The notes beneath the pieces are model-generated. The model was not told the DNA's origin. It searched no databases and saw nothing but the letters and a program-made list of their open reading frames with translations. Made by a program: the position numbers and the translations under genes. A stretch of DNA of 15,343 bases from JBOFHT01 sp051649785 (GTDB lineage: Archaea > Methanobacteriota > Methanobacteria > Methanobacteriales > Methanobacteriaceae): positions 1 through 15,343 of the forward strand of contig JBOFHT010000055.1 in NCBI GenBank assembly GCA_051649785.1. Reading direction: 5' to 3'. This document shows positions 14,401-15,343 of this stretch, piece by piece (position 1 is the stretch's first letter; the number at the start of each line of letters is the position of its first letter).

Positions 14401-15200
14401 CTCCAAAGGAATTCTTTGTTATTGATAGATCCGATTATGATGATGAAAATAATATAGATGATAATACCAATAACCGAGATGATAATAATAATAGTATTAA
14501 TAATAATGGTATTATTGGTAATAGTAACACTAATATTAATGAAAGTATTAGTAATAATATAAGTAATGGTAGTATTAATAATAAGGGGATTAATGATAAT
14601 AATACTGACATTACAAGCAATATTTTGGATGATTTAGAAAGCCCTGCTATTGTTCCTTATGTAATAGCTAATAATGTTAATCTAAAAACTAGTAATATTT
14701 ACGAAGCATCACCTGAAGAGATAAATAGTGTTATTAATGAAGTTGTTTTAATTGAAGGACCACTTCATTTAAGTGAAGTCCACACAAGACTTAAGGAAAT
14801 TTATAATGTTAGTAGAGCTACTCCTAAGTTTAAAAACACTATTAATCAAGTTATTAAAAATATCTCAGACTCTATTATTCTAAAAGAAGATTTTTTATTT
14901 GATAAAAATATTAATAATGATAATATTATTGTTAGGAAGCGTGAAAAACCTAATATTGATTTAATATCTAGTGAAGAAATTTATAAAGCCATTAAAATAG
15001 CTATTAACTCGGATTTGGGTATAGATAAAGATATTAATAATGCTAATAATAATTATAATTTAAATAATGAGAATTATATTAATAATAATGAATTAGAAAA
15101 AATAGTTAAAGAGGTAGCTAAATATTTTGGATTTAAATCTACTTCTGCAAAAACTGCTAAGCGAATTAAGGCAGTTATTAATGAAAAAAATATAATTTAA
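8472..15200 (+). CDS. Giant DUF4011-helicase-nuclease-DUF3320 protein, Hhe-like defence candidate
   Basis: The 2242-residue cytoplasmic protein has, in order: a DUF4011 domain with LLDLSSRNQLLNF (19-31) and a conserved region to about 260; an SF1 helicase with Walker A GPPGTGKS (360-367), Walker B DEASQ (1062-1066), GDTQQLPP (1086-1093), YRSRHE (1135-1140), QGDERD (1260-1265) and RRLNVLITRAK (1295-1305); a Vsr/DUF559-like PD-(D/E)XK nuclease of REase_MTES_1575 type (about 1357-1440; D1384, E1401, D1403 in ECDG); a charged coiled coil (about 1443-1512); and a DUF3320-like C-terminus (about 2080-2242). All motifs look intact. DUF4011-helicase-Vsr is the layout of the single-gene antiphage protein Hhe, so defence is likely but inferred. 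Three Asn-rich stretches, the largest 531 residues, enlarge it beyond usual relatives. I start at ATG 8472, because the 22 extra residues from TTG 8406 are hydrophobic and lie outside the domain. No methylase or partner gene is adjacent. Confidence 0.93.
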   Translation: MAKESNNIKKEFKRLRKNLLDLSSRNQLLNFKPRSRTIEVENHSPSSIYQSLILQKKTLKFIANKKAKSNSKFDNNGTTDNNNNNIDNENKIGDGDNSTNNNNINNKYNNNNGDSQDKGREIWRIPKLDLKIFGDNNKTIKTNLTATELQKRLFYINQQAKMMLQEQGYNILYIAIGFLEWKGGFKPNEVKKAPLILIPVTLERKKIGKSFSLYWNEEEIQTNISLRAKLKDEGIILPEFELAHYSESVNHYISKVKDLTSKISGWNVSNDIAIGFFSFTKFIMYKDLNPESWDKGVDLTQNEIMGSIFNPKSISHSELFSEEDIDKIPYSSMYNVLDSDSSQTAVIENVKAGHNLVVEGPPGTGKSQTIVNLIAELIASGKTVLFVSEKMAALEVVKGRLESVGLGKFVLEIHSHKTRRKALLKDLERCLHHKKDKKLDLEEKFNRLDSLRNQLNQYGEILKEPYFAIGLSPYELYGMKEYCDEYFSKKDTLMPLVKFTNPESTTKADLDNIIIELESLAELYSTINMSIPNKDNPWTNCNPGNLLPSDLREINILINDTLRGLNEFRGDIQLVNERFGINTDSINTLKGFKHSIEAMKLFEPGNIKYIRGDVLKYIANNLNSSISSINTDSNDSKEHNSVGSSSRSNTSNGSTINNDNLEFSIDLDMSSVIKKLDDYKTTKKYYDKFNNNINNYDIDKIISKYRNVVNSTKFKLFSSKYKGIKNEIASLYNEKYKNNLPSDNNILNDLIGVKEHISVKKDLMDSENIYKKVFGELWDLNVDINELHKVTNWINQLNTFIKEGIFSQSHQSTVSENFINFLSNVISNVFIEFNVEIELNDYMESGNEFESNLRKLKSKLNARSSLIFKKETEDVSFDKWENQLNDWKNQLSLLHLWSQYLEVKNKCENGLSHDFIGSIEKYSINKKDVKHLVNGNFADALLNIIFYENPELSSFVGDLHENRIAEFKELDTDIIELNRQRIYYGLNSKIPEVYGNSEDPESKVLAGEFVRKQGHLPVRTLLEKSGGLIKQIKPVFMMSPLSVAQYLDPTNSKLQFDVVIFDEASQVKPEDALGAFLRGKTGVVMGDTQQLPPTSFFDQMTNSESGEEVATALDMESILHLCKLSFPVIMLKWHYRSRHESLIAVSNQEFYDNQLLIYPSPSSNTESLGLKFNYNPNTKYDRGKSSSNREEAKDVVVEVFKHFERYGDTKSLGVGTFSVAQMNAILEELELERKNHPELEHLFSDQREDRFFVKNLETIQGDERDVILISIGYGFDLNGNIGLNFGPLNQEGGERRLNVLITRAKEKCVVFSNFKAYDMNLTANPPFGVKALKRFLEYAENTSKGVATNDNKEKEPFVDAVATFLRSKGYEVDTQVGCAGFRVDLAIIDNETQGRYVLGIECDGPSYSFSRVARDRDRLRDQVLTGLGWNIYHLWSTDWYRNRDLDKEKLISKIEEMKIKVVEEDERVSKELENLKKAREEELARIVREAEEEKVREEMEHIEKVKKEFEDQEHTINSSDFTITNFNSSITPNTNNTNNNPHNNDTNNNPNANNYHYVDDGDDSYSKIDKSKNIISKYGDYVHNNGEGSDESNYTDTHDDFSDLEHPKIELDIETLEELDKELNKELDDGVSVNNNKNNNYDVKNITKSNGDNRNVNNKNNNNKLDNGNMDTNSDSVNTNNSDINVDNNNMDTDSIESIDNTVDDGSSDSIDILSIDYNKDQINKDYNTDANDLKVTFKKKIGSFVSIIRENTNNTSDINSECNSNINTDNITNSNEYDGDTESITNKSNINSNNTVDNAASDDIDSNNSNIIDNTENYIDNTIKNDDEYVDNNINTNPNAKYDINKNAEVEDDLEIEIKRYLESTEDSNINKNDNKYRDSSNVNNNINMPNINIANDTNNIGYENENIGTIYSEIKGNEEKYISGANINSSLRRNSTEKYRRPRKKSSKISEKIKSVPIEIKHIKNTLNEIENPTAPKEFFVIDRSDYDDENNIDDNTNNRDDNNNSINNNGIIGNSNTNINESISNNISNGSINNKGINDNNTDITSNILDDLESPAIVPYVIANNVNLKTSNIYEASPEEINSVINEVVLIEGPLHLSEVHTRLKEIYNVSRATPKFKNTINQVIKNISDSIILKEDFLFDKNINNDNIIVRKREKPNIDLISSEEIYKAIKIAINSDLGIDKDINNANNNYNLNNENYINNNELEKIVKEVAKYFGFKSTSAKTAKRIKAVINEKNII
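8691..8807 (+). repeat. Asn-rich low-complexity insertion 1 (residues 74-112)
   Basis: Within DUF4011, about 39 residues consist mostly of Asn with Asp, Thr, Ile and Gly, encoded largely by AAT, AAC and GAT triplets. Conserved-looking sequence resumes at GREIWRIPKLDL, so the stretch is an insertion in frame. Confidence 0.85.
10329..10451 (+). repeat. Asn/Ser-rich low-complexity insertion 2 (residues 620-660)
   Basis: About 41 residues of Asn, Ser, Asp and Thr, with AGT-rich triplets (for example SSSRSNTSNGS), lie in the long helical region between Walker A and Walker B of the helicase. Confidence 0.8.
13017..14609 (+). repeat. Asn/Asp-rich low-complexity insertion 3 (residues 1516-2046)
   Basis: About 531 residues between the nuclease-coiled coil part and DUF3320 are dominated by Asn, Asp, Ile, Ser and Thr, written with degenerate AAT/GAT/AGT/ATT triplets. 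Short ordered-looking islands interrupt it: an acidic helix (PKIELDIETLEELDKELNKE, about 1607-1626), DLKVTFKKKIGSFVSIIREN (about 1734-1753), DDLEIEIKRYLES (about 1854-1866) and a basic block RRPRKKSSKISEKIKS (about 1943-1958). The frame stays open throughout, so selection appears to keep it in frame. Confidence 0.88.
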
Positions 15201-15343
15201 AAAAATTGGCTTTGTAGAAACCCTTTTTTATTTTGTTAATTTATAGTCAAAAATATTTTTTTCAAAAAGAAATTTCCTTAATTTGCTAAGCCAAAGCATT
15301 TTAAGTTGTTTTAATTTTTGAAATAGCGGATTTTGATATAAAC
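15201..15343. other. End region after the giant gene
   Basis: Oligo-T runs (15224-15229 and 15256-15262) can end transcription of the giant gene. Inverted 7-mers TTGGCTT (15206-15212) and AAGCCAA (15288-15294) may be a wide stem or the edge of another element. Confidence 0.35.
15228..15343 (-). CDS. Possible C-terminal end of a convergent gene (partial, doubtful)
   Basis: On the minus strand, 38 codons stay open from the window edge to a TAA at 15230-15228, encoding a Lys/Leu/Phe-rich tail ending FEKNIFDYKLTK. Such a run without stops is not rare in DNA this AT-rich, and I recognise no family. It could be the tail of a transposase or other gene convergent with the giant gene. Confidence 0.2.
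   Translation of the reverse strand, partial: LYQNPLFQKLKQLKMLWLSKLRKFLFEKNIFDYKLTK

Noticed and set aside
13391..14620. Several Leu/Ile/Ser-rich open frames antisense to, or shifted within, the Asn-rich region
   Set aside because: They are by-products of the triplet-rich coding strand (AAT read backwards gives ATT), have no start signals and resemble no protein family.
1..15343. CRISPR arrays, tRNA or rRNA genes
   Set aside because: No regularly spaced repeats with unique spacers, no cloverleaf-like segments and no conserved rRNA sequence were noticed; the only short direct repeats are the promoter repeats at 4261-4351.

Overview
The window looks like a piece of a very AT-rich methanogenic archaeon of the order Methanobacteriales (a Methanobrevibacter- or Methanosphaera-like genome). 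The reasons are an archaeal lipid-type geranylgeranyl reductase, an AqpM-type aquaporin next to a DUF2193-like protein (a family I know from methanogens), archaeal TATA boxes of the TTTATATA kind, oligo-T terminators, and GGAGG/GGTG ribosome binding sites with GTG and TTG starts. The assignment is by eye; no search was run.

Layout, left to right. (1) 1-625, minus strand: a two-gene unit resembling a TumE/TumA toxin-antitoxin pair, overlapping by ATGA; the winged-helix gene runs off the left edge. (2) 674-2103: a complete insertion sequence with imperfect terminal inverted repeats, an 8-bp target duplication (TTTTTACC) and one intact DDE transposase gene. It sits in the spacer between the toxin-antitoxin-like unit and the next operon. 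(3) 2464-3870, plus strand: a 54-residue two-cluster ferredoxin followed by a geranylgeranyl reductase, the expected electron donor and enzyme for saturating archaeal lipids. Two nearly identical 11-bp hairpins lie before and after the reductase gene. (4) 4429-6750, plus strand: a DUF2193-like protein and an aquaporin, probably one operon, behind a long promoter region with three copies of a TATTTAGT/ACTAATAT near-palindrome. Related copies occur upstream of the ferredoxin. (5) 7072-8067: a UDP-glucose 4-epimerase-like enzyme with a TTG start. (6) 8472-15200: one 2242-residue gene with DUF4011, SF1 helicase, PD-(D/E)XK nuclease and DUF3320 modules. This matches the DUF4011-helicase-Vsr architecture of single-gene defence proteins (Hhe type). 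It carries three Asn-rich low-complexity insertions, the largest about 530 residues. (7) 15201-15343: a short end region with oligo-T runs and perhaps the tail of a convergent gene.

The most unusual items are the giant Asn-rich defence-type helicase-nuclease, the operator-like motif shared by the lipid-reductase and DUF2193-aquaporin operons, and the covarying hairpin pair around the reductase gene. Housekeeping functions (lipid reduction, aquaporin, epimerase) alternate with accessory ones (toxin-antitoxin-like pair, insertion sequence, putative defence gene). No rRNA, tRNA or CRISPR array was seen.
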